Source: Blautia faecicola
GTDB taxonomy: Bacteria; Bacillota; Clostridia; Lachnospirales; Lachnospiraceae
Reading direction: 5' to 3'
Length of the DNA: 64,000 nt
Assembly (NCBI RefSeq): GCF_004123145.1
Contig: NZ_SDKC01000001.1
Span: 2,575,501 to 2,639,500 of the forward strand
Shown: positions 16,849-26,540 of the stretch, piece by piece
Layout: the number at the start of each line of letters is the position of its first letter
Numbering within the stretch: the first letter of the stretch is position 1
Translations under genes and position numbers: made by a program
Notes under the pieces: generated by a model
What the model was told of the DNA's origin: nothing
Database searches by the model: none
Seen by the model: the letters and a program-made list of their open reading frames with translations, nothing else

Positions 16849-17201
16849 GCGTCTGGCATTTTGATTTCTTCAATTTTTCCGTCTTTGAAACGAATCACAC
16901 AGGTGTATTTGCACTTTGGACAAAATAGAGGAAAGTCCTCTAATACCGTATGTGGGCGTATCTGTGTTCTTGTTTTGCCGTCACATCTAGAGCGTGTTTG
17001 AAAAATCATTTTCGCAATCTGCAAGCCCCACTTTGCGGTATATTTTACCCTTATTCGGTTGCCGTAGCCCGCTACGCCGCCCTCATTCGGATAAAATCTC
17101 CCACAAACTGGGACTCACAGCTCACGAAAAGCCTTTTTCAGACACGCTCTAGGGCAGCGAAGCCATTCTAACAGCTCGCCTTTCCTATCTGACTGTTTCA
17201 T
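16845..17201 (-). pseudogene. Cysteine-rich KTR-type zinc-ribbon protein gene split by MITE copy 2
   Basis: The first exon-like part (17201 to about 17152) reads MKQSDRKGELLEWLRC. After the MITE the frame resumes with RCDGKTRTQIRPHTVLEDF and continues PLFCPKCKYTCVIRFKDGK to a stop at 16845. Deleting the 160-bp element with one TA joins TGCC+CTA+GATGTG into C-P-R-C, giving an unbroken 64-residue protein with CPRC and CPKC pairs and the K-T-R motif. The start overlaps the TetR stop as ATGA. The family is small, probably zinc-binding, of unknown function and common near mobile resistance genes. Confidence 0.85.
16988..17151. mobile_element. MITE copy 2 (inverted orientation, inside the KTR gene)
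   Basis: The same 160-bp palindromic element as at 7.95 kb lies in opposite orientation, flanked by TA at 16988-16989 and 17150-17151. One terminal repeat has a single change (GTTTGA instead of GTCTGA). The interrupted reading frame proves the empty-site sequence and the TA duplication. Confidence 0.92.
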
Positions 17202-17770
17202 GTACATTCCTCCTGTGCCGCTAATATTGCACCCTGATACGCCCGTTCCAAATGTGATTGTATGACATTTTCATCGTACTTCATTGAATTGTTGGCAATG
17301 ATACTTGCGTACCCATGGACAAACAGAAAAATCGTCAGGAAAATCTTTTTGGTTTGCTCCATACTCATATTCAAGGCTTTCTGCATCGCAGAAAGGACTG
17401 GTGTCAGCTCGTCTGCGTCAATCAGCTCAAGCATGGTTGCTCCACTAAAATAATCCGACTGAAACAGGAACCGAAACAAATGCGGCTCCTCAATGGCAAA
17501 GCGGATATAGTTCATCCCAATTCCAAGCATGACGCCTTTCTGAGGACTCTTTAGATTCATCAGATATTCTGAGTGATAGCTATCTGCCTTCGCATAGACC
17601 GTCCGTTTCAGTTCTTCAATGGTCGAAAAATGATACATAACGGGCTGTGTGGAGCAGTGAAGTCTTTCTGATACGGTCCTTGCATTGATGTTTTCCACGC
17701 CGGCTTCACGGGCAATCGCAAAGGCCGCGTCAATAATCATCTCTTTTGTGACTTTTGCTTTTGCTGGCAT
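17198..17770 (-). CDS. TetR-family transcriptional regulator
   Basis: The 190-residue protein has an N-terminal TetR HTH (IIDAAFAIAREAGVENINARTVSERL, CSTQPVMYHFSTIEELK, in part) followed by an all-helical ligand domain. It starts at an ATG behind GGAGGTG. Its stop overlaps the KTR gene start, making a two-gene operon. The decayed ABC transporter downstream was probably its target. A short ATAAC-TTGC-GTTAT repeat at 17789-17802 in its upstream region may be its operator. Confidence 0.9.
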   Translation of the reverse strand: MPAKAKVTKEMIIDAAFAIAREAGVENINARTVSERLHCSTQPVMYHFSTIEELKRTVYAKADSYHSEYLMNLKSPQKGVMLGIGMNYIRFAIEEPHLFRFLFQSDYFSGATMLELIDADELTPVLSAMQKALNMSMEQTKKIFLTIFLFVHGYASIIANNSMKYDENVIQSHLERAYQGAILAAQEECT

Positions 17771-18169
17771 ATTCGCACCTCCGTATTTATAACTTGCGTT
17801 ATGTATAATACGAATTATATATCAATAAGCAGAGTTTTTCAATCCGTCCGAAGCAAAATTTGCGGACAATCTACCCTTTCAGACACTTTCATTTCTTTTG
17901 CATAGCATTTTTTGTCTGGTTGAGAATAGCGGGTAGTTTATTGTTTCACACATCTCCATTTCTTCGTTGGGAGAAACTCCGATGTGCTCAACAGGCTAAA
18001 GCCATAACAACAGAAGCTGTGAAAAAGGCTCTGTTGCTTCTGATAATAGAAAAAGCGTAAGCGTCAAATAGGTTCAAACTATATCAGCCCATTTGGGCAT
18101 AAGAAAACCCCGGAAAACCTTGATTTTCCGGGGTTTTGTAAACCATTTTGATATAGTCTGAGCAGTCGA
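17771..18169. other. Intergenic region between rpsI and tetR
   Basis: The region holds the AT-rich tetR upstream sequence with a possible ATAAC/GTTAT operator, and the rpsI terminator at 18104-18137. A 66-codon plus-strand open frame in the middle has no ribosome binding site or family resemblance. I see no other feature. Confidence 0.55.
18104..18137. terminator. Bidirectional terminator after rpsI
   Basis: AAAACCCCGGAAAA and TTTTCCGGGGTTTT form a perfect 14-bp stem with a six-base loop. Outer arms ACTATATCA and TGATATAGT extend the symmetry. Confidence 0.9.
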
Positions 18170-18562
18170 TTATCTCTTGCTGAACTGCGGAGCTCTACGA
18201 GCTGCTTTCAGACCGTATTTCTTACGTTCTTTCATTCTCGGGTCACGAGTCAGGTATCCGGCTTTTTTCAGAACCGGTCTGTACTCAGCGTCTGCCTGCA
18301 GCAGGGCACGAGCGATACCATGACGGATAGCTCCAGCCTGTCCGGTAAATCCACCACCGTGAACGTTTACCAGAACGTCAAATTTTTCTGTATTGTCTGT
18401 TGCTGCCAGTGGCTGGCGAACAACAACTTTCAGAGTCTCCAGTCCGAAATACTCGTCGATGTCTCTTTTATTGATTGTGATCTTACCAGTTCCTGGTACC
18501 AGGTATACTCTGGCGATAGATTTTTTTCTTCTTCCTGTTCCGTAGAATTTTGTAGTAGCCAA
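18170..18562 (-). CDS. rpsI: 30S ribosomal protein S9
   Basis: The 130-residue protein has the family start [16 protein letters not shown], the central [20 protein letters not shown] and the basic tail RAPQFSKR that reaches the P-site tRNA. It starts with TTG, nine bases after a perfect AGGAGG. It follows rplM by 16 bp in the conserved rplM-rpsI operon and is closed by the bidirectional terminator. Confidence 0.97.
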   Translation of the reverse strand: MATTKFYGTGRRKKSIARVYLVPGTGKITINKRDIDEYFGLETLKVVVRQPLAATDNTEKFDVLVNVHGGGFTGQAGAIRHGIARALLQADAEYRPVLKKAGYLTRDPRMKERKKYGLKAARRAPQFSKR

Positions 18563-18578
18563 TGTTACTTACCTCCTA

Positions 18579-19007
18579 TTAAAATGTTAAAACTTCCGGT
18601 TTCTGAGCTTCATGTCCGTGCTCTGCACCAGCGTATACATGAAGTTTTTTGATCATCTGTCTTCCCAGAGGTCCTTTTGGAAGCATACCTTTTACAGCAA
18701 GTTCGATGACTTTTTCCGGTTTCTTGTTCATCATTTCTCTCAGAGTGGTTTCTTTCATACCACCAACATAATCAGAGTGGCTGTAGTAGATCTTCTGATC
18801 TAATTTTTTACCGGTCACTTTGATTTTCTCAGCATTGATTACGATTACATAATCACCTGTATCTACGTGAGGAGTGAAAACTGGTTTGTTTTTTCCTCTT
18901 AATACGCTTGCCACTTCGGAAGCTAAACGTCCTAATGTGCAGCCTTCAGCATCTACTACATACCATTTTCTTTCAATCTTATCTGGATTAGCCATAAAAC
19001 TGTTCAT
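18579..19007 (-). CDS. rplM: 50S ribosomal protein L13
   Basis: The 142-residue protein contains [36 protein letters not shown] and [21 protein letters not shown], typical of L13. The ATG at 19007 follows AGGAGGGAAATCC. It is the first gene of the rplM-rpsI operon with a consensus promoter about 110 bp upstream. Confidence 0.97.
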   Translation of the reverse strand: MNSFMANPDKIERKWYVVDAEGCTLGRLASEVASVLRGKNKPVFTPHVDTGDYVIVINAEKIKVTGKKLDQKIYYSHSDYVGGMKETTLREMMNKKPEKVIELAVKGMLPKGPLGRQMIKKLHVYAGAEHGHEAQKPEVLTF

Positions 19008-19019
19008 GGATTTCCCTCC

Positions 19020-19107
19020 TGTAATTCATTCTTTAAACTATAATTATCTCTATAATGAAAAATATCTTTCCGGGGCTTTGGTAAGATACTTTCGCACTAC
19101 GTCATAC
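19020..19107 (-). promoter_or_regulatory. Possible L13 ribosomal-protein leader
   Basis: The transcribed leader is about 100 bases and includes GACGTAGTGCG and TTACCAAAGCCCCGG. This recalls the structured L13 autoregulatory leader known in Bacillota. The match is from memory of the family; a covariance-model scan was not possible. Confidence 0.4.
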
Positions 19108-19113
19108 TCGATT

Positions 19114-19142
19114 ATTATAGTATACTGTTCCGTGTGTGTCAA
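19114..19142 (-). promoter_or_regulatory. Consensus sigma-A promoter of rplM-rpsI
   Basis: On the minus strand TTGACA (19137-19142) and TATAAT (19114-19119) both match consensus perfectly, with a 17-bp spacer. This is the strongest promoter seen in the window. Confidence 0.9.
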
Positions 19143-19296
19143 TCATTTTTTCGTGATTTTTCCAGGTTTTTTCAGCTTTCTTTGACTTCCACTCACCCAA
19201 AACACCTTGCGGGCCATTACCGGTGAATTCTGACGGTTTCCTGACACTTTTCAGGATCTCCTGACCTCAACCGTACCCTCCGGCATTTCAGCACTC

Positions 19297-19824
19297 TCAG
19301 ATCCGGCACTCTTTCAGTCTCCTGCGGCGTTCCCGGTAATCCGGAAGTTCTGCCTCCACGATTTTCCAGAAATTCTTCGAATGGTTCATCTCCCTGCGGT
19401 GTGCCAGTTCGTGTACCACCACATAATCCAGCAGCTCCGGTGCAAGCAGTACCAGTTTCCAGTTAAAGTTCAGATTGCCCTTGCTGCTACAGCTCCCCCA
19501 GCGTGTTTTCTGTTCCCGGATCGTGATCCTGCCATAATCCACACCCATCCGCTTTGCAAAATACGCCGTCCGCTCCGGAAAAATCCGTTTTGCCCGCTCG
19601 ATGCCTTCCCGGCGCACCTCTTCGCTGATCGAGATCTGTTCTGTTTTCCGTTTTTCCACCCGCTGCCTCGTCTGCAGGATCCAGTCTTTTTTCTCATCCA
19701 GGAATTCTTCTACCTGCCGCTTCGTGATTCCATACGGTGTCCGCACGATCACCTGTCCTTCCCTGTCGATCTGGATCGCGATCGTCTTTCTACGGGAGCG
19801 GATCCACTGATACGTGATGTCCAT
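19297..19824 (-). CDS. YgjP-type (DUF45) zinc metallopeptidase-like protein
   Basis: The 175-residue protein carries TRWGSCSSKGNLNFNWKL at 107-124 and HELAH at 138-142 with a further His at 148 (MNHSKNFW), the gluzincin zinc site of the YgjP/SprT-like group. The start overlaps the end of truA by 35 bp and is preceded by GGAGGCG. In Clostridia this gene is often found between truA and rplM. The substrate is unknown. Confidence 0.88.
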   Translation of the reverse strand: MDITYQWIRSRRKTIAIQIDREGQVIVRTPYGITKRQVEEFLDEKKDWILQTRQRVEKRKTEQISISEEVRREGIERAKRIFPERTAYFAKRMGVDYGRITIREQKTRWGSCSSKGNLNFNWKLVLLAPELLDYVVVHELAHRREMNHSKNFWKIVEAELPDYRERRRRLKECRI

Positions 19825-20581
19825 CTTTTTTCGCCTCCCACTCCGGATACCGGATTTCCACCAGTGTCAGCCCTTCCGGCCGCGCGGTCTCCCCGGCAAG
19901 CTCTCTGTTTTTTGCTTCCAGAATTTCTTTGACATGTTTCGGCGGATAATAACCTCCGCCCACCCGGATCAGGGTTCCTGCTATGATCCGCACCATATTA
20001 TATAAGAACCCGTTCCCTCTGATCCGTATTGTGATCACATCATCTTCCGACCGTTGAATCCCCAGTTCATAGATCGTCCGAACCGTATTTTCCACCTCCG
20101 GTTTATACGTCGAAAAGCTTTTAAAATCATGTTCTCCGATCAGATACGCCGCTCCCTGCCGCATCTTTTCCACATCCAGCGGATAATAATAAAAATACGT
20201 GTACAGCCGTTTTGTCGGATCCGGGAACTTCCGGTTGTAGATCTTATATTCATACGTCTTTACGGTTTCCTGAAACCGCGGATGAAAATCATCCGGTACC
20301 TGGCAGGAATTCTGGATGCGGATATCCTGTGGCAGCCGTGTATTTAACGCATAGGAAAACTTCTCCGCCGGCATCCGTGCCTCTGTGTCAAATACCGCAA
20401 CATTGCCCAGTGCATGCACCCCGGCATCGGTACGGCTCGCTCCGATCACTTCGATCTTCGTTTTAAGAAGTTCCGAGAGACACCGGTTCAGGACTTCCTG
20501 CACCGCCAGACCGTTCGGCTGTACCTGCCAGCCGCAGTAGTTTGTTCCATCGTAGGCGACCGTCAATTTTACTCGCTTCAT
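19790..20581 (-). CDS. truA: tRNA pseudouridine synthase A
   Basis: The protein has 263 residues from the ATG at 20581, which has an AAAGGA site; an upstream in-frame start has none. It contains the catalytic aspartate D52 in GASRTDAGVHA, the N-terminal YDGTNYCGWQVQPN and FLYNMVRIIAGTLI near the end. It modifies U38-40 in the tRNA anticodon stem. A terminator separates it from ecfT. Confidence 0.95.
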   Translation of the reverse strand: MKRVKLTVAYDGTNYCGWQVQPNGLAVQEVLNRCLSELLKTKIEVIGASRTDAGVHALGNVAVFDTEARMPAEKFSYALNTRLPQDIRIQNSCQVPDDFHPRFQETVKTYEYKIYNRKFPDPTKRLYTYFYYYPLDVEKMRQGAAYLIGEHDFKSFSTYKPEVENTVRTIYELGIQRSEDDVITIRIRGNGFLYNMVRIIAGTLIRVGGGYYPPKHVKEILEAKNRELAGETARPEGLTLVEIRYPEWEAKKDGHHVSVDPLP

Positions 20582-20652
20582 GTTTCGTCCTTTCTGTCTA
20601 AGTTTCCACTCCCTCACTAATACATGTACTCTTTCCTGCCTTCACAGCTGCG

Positions 20653-20697
20653 AATAAAAGAGCTGTTTTCCAGTCCATCAGGAACCGGAAAACAGCT
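20653..20697 (-). terminator. Terminator after ecfT
   Basis: AGCTGTTTTCC (20661-20671) and GGAAAACAGCT (20687-20697) form a perfect 11-bp stem followed on the minus strand by CTCTTTTATT. Confidence 0.85.
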
Positions 20698-20773
20698 TAC
20701 TTCACCAATTAACTCTTTTCATAGCTGTTCAGCATCTCGTGGAATACTGTCAACGGAATCTTTATTTCTTAAT

Positions 20774-21577
20774 TTAGATTCCGACTACCCGGAACACAAT
20801 ACTGAGTGCCAGATACCCTGCCACGACCAGATACGCCAGATAATCTCTCTTCTCATATGCCAGCGGTTTCATCTGTGTCCGTCCGTCGCCGCCGTGGTAA
20901 CATCTCGCTTCCATCGCCATCGCAAGGTCATTGGCTCTGCGGAAGGCCGAGATAAATAACGGAACCAGCAGCGGAACCATATTTTTTACTTTCTGGATCA
21001 GATTGCCGTTCTCAAAATCAGCGCCGCGCGCCATCTGTGCTTTCATGATCTTGTCTGTCTCTTCCATCAGGATCGGAATAAACCGAAGTGCGATGGACAT
21101 CATCATGGCGATCTCATGTACCGGCACATGGATCTTGTTCAGTGGTCGAAGCAGCCGCTCCAGACCGTCGGTTAGCTGGTTTGGTGTGGTGGTCAGTGTC
21201 ATGATCGACGCACCGATGATCAGAAATACCAGACGGATTCCCATCTTGATGGCAAGCCGGATACCTTCTTTTGTAATTTTCAGGATCCAGAACGACCATA
21301 ATACCTCTCCCGGCGTAAATACCAGGTTAAAGAACATCGTGATCAGTAACAGCACCATGATCGGCTTTAATCCCTTTACCATAAATCCAAACGGGACTTT
21401 TGACAGAACGATCATCGCCACCAGAAACAGTGCCGCCACTCCATATCCTACCCAGGAAGAAAATACGAACAGTGAGATAATATAGACCAGCGTACTCACA
21501 AATTTCACTCTGGGATCCAGTCGGTGCAGAATGGAATCTGCCGGATAATACTGTCCGATTGTGATATCTCGCATCAT
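20774..21577 (-). CDS. ecfT: ECF transporter transmembrane subunit EcfT
   Basis: The 267-residue protein has the usual N-terminal [13 protein letters not shown], several membrane segments and the coupling-helix motif [11 protein letters not shown] near residue 230 that docks on the ATPases. It overlaps the end of the fused ATPase gene by 4 bp. With a separate S-component it imports vitamins or trace metals; no S-component gene is in this window, so it is probably the shared group II module. Confidence 0.95.
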   Translation of the reverse strand: MMRDITIGQYYPADSILHRLDPRVKFVSTLVYIISLFVFSSWVGYGVAALFLVAMIVLSKVPFGFMVKGLKPIMVLLLITMFFNLVFTPGEVLWSFWILKITKEGIRLAIKMGIRLVFLIIGASIMTLTTTPNQLTDGLERLLRPLNKIHVPVHEIAMMMSIALRFIPILMEETDKIMKAQMARGADFENGNLIQKVKNMVPLLVPLFISAFRRANDLAMAMEARCYHGGDGRTQMKPLAYEKRDYLAYLVVAGYLALSIVFRVVGI

Positions 21578-23364
21578 TTGTGATCTTCCTCCTTTTTCCT
21601 GAGTGCCTGCAGGATCGATGCGGTTGCCTCATCTACGTTGATAGCGCTGGTATCCACATCCATTCCTTCTTCTTCCAGTGCATGCATGATATAGGTGATC
21701 TGCGGTGCTGCAAGTCCGATGGCTTCCAGTTCTTTATAATGCGCAAACACTTTCTTCGGTGTATCATCAAAGGTTTTAACGCCATGATTCATAACGATGA
21801 TCCGCTCCACGTATTTTGCGATATCTTCCATGCTGTGAGATACCAGAATGATCGTGATTCCTCTCGTCGCGTGGAGGCTTGCAATCTGGTCAAGGATCTC
21901 GTCTCTTCCCATCGGATCCAGTCCTGCGGTCGGCTCATCGAGAATCAGTACCTTCGGATTCATCGCCAGGACACCTGCGATCGCTACTCTTCGTTTCTGT
22001 CCTCCGGACAGTTCAAACGGAGACTTCGCATAGTAACTTTCATCGAGTCCTACATGCTCCAGAGCTTCTTTTGCCCGTTTTTCACACTCTTCCGGTGGAA
22101 GGTTCTGATTCTTCGGTCCGAAGCAGACATCCGTCAGTACATCCGTCTCAAACAGCTGATGTTCCGGATACTGGAAGACCAGTCCTACCTGGCTTCTCAG
22201 TCCACGAAGAGGAAATTTGTCTGCCCAGATATCCTGCCCTTCAAAATAAATATGTCCCTCTGTCGGTCGGATCAATCCGTTAAAATGCTGGATCAGTGTG
22301 GATTTTCCACTTCCGGTATGTCCGATGATTCCCACGAACTGTCCCTGCGGAATCTCCAGATTGACATCTTTTAACGCATGCATCTCATAGGCACTGCCCG
22401 GATTATATGTGTATCCTACATGTTCCAGTTTCAGGGATTCTTTGCCCTGTGACAGCTCTTTTTCTTCTTTCTGCGCGGTTGCCTCCGGCAGCTTCCAGCC
22501 TTCCGGTACATGGATCTGCGGTTTGCTCAGTGCTTCCACCAGTTCCGGGATCGTCAGGATACCATCCGGGATTGCAAGACCTGCCTCTTTCAGTTCATAC
22601 GCCAGTAACGTAACTTGCGGAACATCCAGACGGTATTTTTTCAGCTGATCCACTCTGGAAAAAATTTCTCTCGGAACGCCGTGCATCACGATCTGTCCGC
22701 GATCCATGACATACACATCGTCAGCAAATACAACTTCTTCCATATAATGGGTAATCAGGATAACCGTTACCCCTTCTTTTTTGTTCAGTTCCCGTACTGC
22801 CTTCAGTACTTCTTTTCGTCCGTTCGGATCGAGCATTGCAGTAGGTTCATCCAGAACGATGCATTTTGGATGCATCGCCATAACACCTGCGATGGCTACA
22901 CGCTGTTTTTGTCCGCCGGACAGTTTGTTTGGGGAGTGATGACGGTAAGCGGTCATTCCCACCGCTTGCAGACTCTCATCCACCCGTTTCCAGATATCTT
23001 CTGTGGGAACACCCAGATTTTCCGGACCAAATCCCACATCTTCTTCTACAACTGTGCCGATGATCTGGTTGTCCGGGTTCTGAAAGACCATGCCGGCTTT
23101 CTGACGGATGTTCCAGATATCTGCATCCGAAGCGGTATCCATATGATCCACCCACAAAGTTCCCTCCGTAGGTACCAGCAAACCGTTGATGTGTTTTGCC
23201 AGTGTGGACTTTCCGCTTCCGTTATGTCCTAAGATAGCGATAAACTGTCCCTCTTCAATATCCAGATCCACGTGGTCAATGGCTCTGTTTACTTCCGGTT
23301 CTTCTCCCTCTTCTCCGTACCGGAGGTAGTCGAAGGCCAGTTTTGCTGCTTTTATGATTCCCAT
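21574..23364 (-). CDS. ecfA: Fused ECF transporter ATPases EcfA1-EcfA2
   Basis: One continuous 596-residue frame holds two complete ABC ATPases. Domain 1 has Walker [10 protein letters not shown] at 46-54, LSGGQ at 148-152 and Walker [14 protein letters not shown] linker of about 30 residues ([19 protein letters not shown]) follows. Domain 2 has Walker [10 protein letters not shown] at 348-356, LSGGQ near 448 and [12 protein letters not shown]. In most Bacillota these are two overlapping genes, ecfA1 and ecfA2. The start follows GGAGAGGCA. The fusion would enforce the heterodimer. Confidence 0.93.
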   Translation of the reverse strand: MGIIKAAKLAFDYLRYGEEGEEPEVNRAIDHVDLDIEEGQFIAILGHNGSGKSTLAKHINGLLVPTEGTLWVDHMDTASDADIWNIRQKAGMVFQNPDNQIIGTVVEEDVGFGPENLGVPTEDIWKRVDESLQAVGMTAYRHHSPNKLSGGQKQRVAIAGVMAMHPKCIVLDEPTAMLDPNGRKEVLKAVRELNKKEGVTVILITHYMEEVVFADDVYVMDRGQIVMHGVPREIFSRVDQLKKYRLDVPQVTLLAYELKEAGLAIPDGILTIPELVEALSKPQIHVPEGWKLPEATAQKEEKELSQGKESLKLEHVGYTYNPGSAYEMHALKDVNLEIPQGQFVGIIGHTGSGKSTLIQHFNGLIRPTEGHIYFEGQDIWADKFPLRGLRSQVGLVFQYPEHQLFETDVLTDVCFGPKNQNLPPEECEKRAKEALEHVGLDESYYAKSPFELSGGQKRRVAIAGVLAMNPKVLILDEPTAGLDPMGRDEILDQIASLHATRGITIILVSHSMEDIAKYVERIIVMNHGVKTFDDTPKKVFAHYKELEAIGLAAPQITYIMHALEEEGMDVDTSAINVDEATASILQALRKKEEDHK

Positions 23365-23471
23365 TGCCTCTCCATTTCTTTCTTACGAAATTGTTATTCT
23401 TTGTTTTTTCTACGACAGATACTGACCGGATCCTTCTTTTTTCTAATATCCGTCAGCGGCTCTCCGCGCAC

Positions 23472-23512
23472 AAAAATAGGCCTGATTGCGTGTTTTTCCG
23501 CATATCAAGCCT
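23472..23512 (-). terminator. Terminator after engB
   Basis: On the minus strand AGGCTTGATATGCG pairs imperfectly with CGCAATCAGGCCT and is followed by ATTTTTG. It separates the engB group from the ecf operon. Confidence 0.75.
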
Positions 23513-23587
23513 AATTGTATCTGATTTTCTTTTATATTACAAGTTTTTCCTGTTGGAATTTATAAATTTCCGCACAGTACTCCTGCC

Positions 23588-24202
23588 TTATTCCTCTGGC
23601 GCTTCCTCCGGTTCTGCCATTCCGGTCAGTTCATCGATCAGATCCCAGATTTCTTCCCGACCCTGTTTGGTCTGGGCTGAAAACGGAATGATCTTCGTTC
23701 CCGGCACCACCTGCAGTCCCTGACGGAGCACTTTCAGCTGTTTCTGTACCTGGCTTCTCTTGATCTTATCCAGTTTTGTCGCGATAATGACCGGTTCATA
23801 GCCATGATCCAGAATCCATTTGTACATGATCTTATCGTTGCTTCCCGGTTCGTGGCGGATATCCACCAGCAGAAATACACAGCGGATCTCTTTGGACTTG
23901 TGGAGATAATCTTCGATCATCTTACCCCATTTCGCCTTGATCTCCTCGGAGGCTTTCGCATAACCGTATCCCGGAAGATCGACCAGATAAATCGCTTCAT
24001 TGACATTATAGAAGTTGATCGTCTGGGTCTTTCCAGGTGCCGCACTGGTACGTGCAAGGGATTTCCGGTTCATCAGTCCGTTGATCAGGGAAGATTTTCC
24101 CACGTTTGATTTTCCTGCAAATGCCACTTCCGGTCTTCCGGTTTCCGGCATCTTACTGGTGATACCGCACACGATATCCAGAGATACATTCTTTATAATC
24201 AT
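23588..24202 (-). CDS. engB: Ribosome biogenesis GTPase EngB/YsxC
   Basis: The 204-residue protein has G1 GKSNVGKSS at 30-38, the G3 DLPGYGYA near 75, G4 TKLDK and a C-terminal SAQTKQG. These define the EngB/YihA family needed for large-subunit assembly. It follows lon by 12 bp, an arrangement seen in many Bacillota. Confidence 0.95.
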   Translation of the reverse strand: MIIKNVSLDIVCGITSKMPETGRPEVAFAGKSNVGKSSLINGLMNRKSLARTSAAPGKTQTINFYNVNEAIYLVDLPGYGYAKASEEIKAKWGKMIEDYLHKSKEIRCVFLLVDIRHEPGSNDKIMYKWILDHGYEPVIIATKLDKIKRSQVQKQLKVLRQGLQVVPGTKIIPFSAQTKQGREEIWDLIDELTGMAEPEEAPEE

Positions 24203-24214
24203 AACTTTCTCCTT

Positions 24215-26527
24215 CTACACCAGCGCTTCTTTCAGCACCTGCTCCATCTTTTCTACAAATACAATGGTAAGACCTTCTTTGATCTCCGCATCGATCTCTT
24301 CCACATCCGGACGGTTCTGATCCGGCACTAAAATCTTTGTGATACCGGCATTTTTCGCTGCCAGCATTTTCTCTTTCAGACCACCGATCGGGAGTACCCG
24401 TCCGCGCAGCGTGATCTCGCCGGTCATCGCAAGATTCGCTCTCACTGCTCTTCCGGTAATGGCGGAGAGCATCGCCGTGGCCATCGTGATACCTGCAGAC
24501 GGTCCATCCTTCGGAACAGCCCCTTCCGGGATATGGATGTGCAGATCATGCTCTTTGAAAAATTCCGGTTTGATAGCATACTGGTCTGCCACAGAGCGGA
24601 TGTAGCTGATACCTGCCTGGGCAGACTCTTTCATCACATCTCCCAGCTGACCGGTCAGAAGAAATTCTCCTTTTCCCGGCATCAGGTTGACTTCGATCTG
24701 TAAGGTATCTCCGCCAACGCTTGTCCATGCCAGTCCGCGAACGATACCGATTTCATCCTTCTCGTTGACTTTCTGGTAAGTATAACGGGATCTGCCAAGG
24801 AATTCTTCCAGATTGTCTTTTGTGACTACCACCTGTTTTTCCTTGTCCTGCAGGATCTTTCTTGCAGACTTTCTGCAGATCTCACCGAATTTTCTCTCCA
24901 GATTACGCACACCTGCCTCTTTGGTGTAACCCTCGATAATGTCTTTTAACACATCATCCCCGATCACCAGCTGATTTTCCTTCAGACCGTTGGCTTTGAT
25001 CTGTTTCGGAATCAGGTGTTCTCTGGCAATATGTTCTTTTTCATTTTCCGTATAACTGGAAATTTCGATCACTTCCATACGGTCCATCAGCGGACGCGGA
25101 ATCGACTGTGGATCATTTGCCGTCGCGATAAATAATACTTCGGAAAGATCCAGTGGAAGATCTACATAATGATCGGCAAATTTGCTGTTCTGTTCGGAAT
25201 CAAGAACCTCCAACAGCGCAGATGCTGTATCTCCCTTATAGTCACTGCTCACTTTATCGATCTCGTCCAGAAGCATCAGCGGATTTTTCACGCCTGCCTG
25301 GATCAGCCCGTTGGCGATCCGTCCCGGCATAGCTCCCACGTATGTTCTTCTGTGTCCACGGATCTCCGCTTCATCCCGGACACCGCCAAGACTGATACGG
25401 ACATATTTTTTATTCAGTGCTCTTGCTACGGAGCGCGCGATCGATGTTTTTCCGGTTCCCGGCGGTCCGACCAGACAGAGGATCGGGCTGCTGCCCTTCT
25501 TTGTCAGTGTCCGCACGGCAAGAAATTCCAGAACTCGCTCTTTCACTTTTTCCAGACCGTAGTGATCCGCTTCCAGAATCTGGCTCGCTTTGTCGAGGTT
25601 CTTATTGTCTCTGGACGCTTTCTCCCACGGCAGCTTTAACAGTGTCTCAATATAACCTCTTGACACACTGCTCTCGGAATTGTTGTATCCAAGACTCTTG
25701 AAGCGGCGGATTTCTTTCATCAGACGTTCTTTGATCTCTTTTGGTGCCTGCAGTTTTTCCGCTTCCTGCATAAAATGATCCCCGTCGGATACGGTATCGT
25801 CTTCTCCCAGTTCTTCCCGGATCAGTTTCAGCTGTTCCCGGAGGATATAATCTCTCTGGTTTTTATCGATCCGCTGTTTTACCTTTTCCTGGATCTCTGT
25901 GCGAAGACGCATCACCTCGATCTCACTGGACAGGATCACGCCCAGTGTCTCGTAACGGTCACTCAACGATACGGATTCTAGGATCTGCTGTCTTTGCTGG
26001 AAGGTCAGTGGAATATTCATCGCGATATGATCTACCAGTTCCGCAATATCTTCGATCTCCAGTGTCTGACGCACCTGTTCCTTATTCATTTTCTGGTTTT
26101 CTTTGCAGTATGCCCCGAACAGTTCTCTCATGCTGCGAAGCATCGCTTCTTTTACCGTATCCGGAAGATTTTCCTCCTCCTGCTCGATCATGTCCACTTC
26201 CGCTTCCAGATAAGACAGACCGTCTTCTAACTGGATCAGTTCTGCCCGTTCCATTCCCTCTACCAGCACGCGGAGCATATCCTTCGGCACTTTTGCCACC
26301 TGCTTGATCATGGCAACCGTACCGATCTTGTACAGATCATCTTCGGAAGGATCTTCCACTTTCGAATCCTTCTGTGTGATCAGAAAGATCCTCTGGTCCT
26401 TGGTCATTGCCTCCTCGATTGCCCGGATGGATTTTTTCCGGCTCACGTCAAAATGGACGATCATATCCGGTAAAATCGTGATTCCACGCAAGGCAACCGC
26501 CGGCATTACCTGTGTTTCATTTGTCAT
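24215..26527 (-). CDS. lon: ATP-dependent protease Lon
   Basis: The 770-residue protein has the N-terminal substrate domain (MPAVALRGITILPDMIVHFD), Walker A GPPGTGKT at 354-361, Walker B LMLLDEIDK and the protease dyad S677 (PKDGPSAG) with K720 (GLKEK). Length and order match full-length LonA. It lies 13 bp after clpX and is probably co-transcribed with clpX and engB. Confidence 0.97.
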   Translation of the reverse strand: MTNETQVMPAVALRGITILPDMIVHFDVSRKKSIRAIEEAMTKDQRIFLITQKDSKVEDPSEDDLYKIGTVAMIKQVAKVPKDMLRVLVEGMERAELIQLEDGLSYLEAEVDMIEQEEENLPDTVKEAMLRSMRELFGAYCKENQKMNKEQVRQTLEIEDIAELVDHIAMNIPLTFQQRQQILESVSLSDRYETLGVILSSEIEVMRLRTEIQEKVKQRIDKNQRDYILREQLKLIREELGEDDTVSDGDHFMQEAEKLQAPKEIKERLMKEIRRFKSLGYNNSESSVSRGYIETLLKLPWEKASRDNKNLDKASQILEADHYGLEKVKERVLEFLAVRTLTKKGSSPILCLVGPPGTGKTSIARSVARALNKKYVRISLGGVRDEAEIRGHRRTYVGAMPGRIANGLIQAGVKNPLMLLDEIDKVSSDYKGDTASALLEVLDSEQNSKFADHYVDLPLDLSEVLFIATANDPQSIPRPLMDRMEVIEISSYTENEKEHIAREHLIPKQIKANGLKENQLVIGDDVLKDIIEGYTKEAGVRNLERKFGEICRKSARKILQDKEKQVVVTKDNLEEFLGRSRYTYQKVNEKDEIGIVRGLAWTSVGGDTLQIEVNLMPGKGEFLLTGQLGDVMKESAQAGISYIRSVADQYAIKPEFFKEHDLHIHIPEGAVPKDGPSAGITMATAMLSAITGRAVRANLAMTGEITLRGRVLPIGGLKEKMLAAKNAGITKILVPDQNRPDVEEIDAEIKEGLTIVFVEKMEQVLKEALV

Positions 26528-26540
26528 CTGTTACCTCCCG

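Noticed and set aside
17860-18060. 66-codon plus-strand frame between tetR and rpsI
   Set aside because: There is no ribosome binding site, no terminator of its own and no family resemblance.
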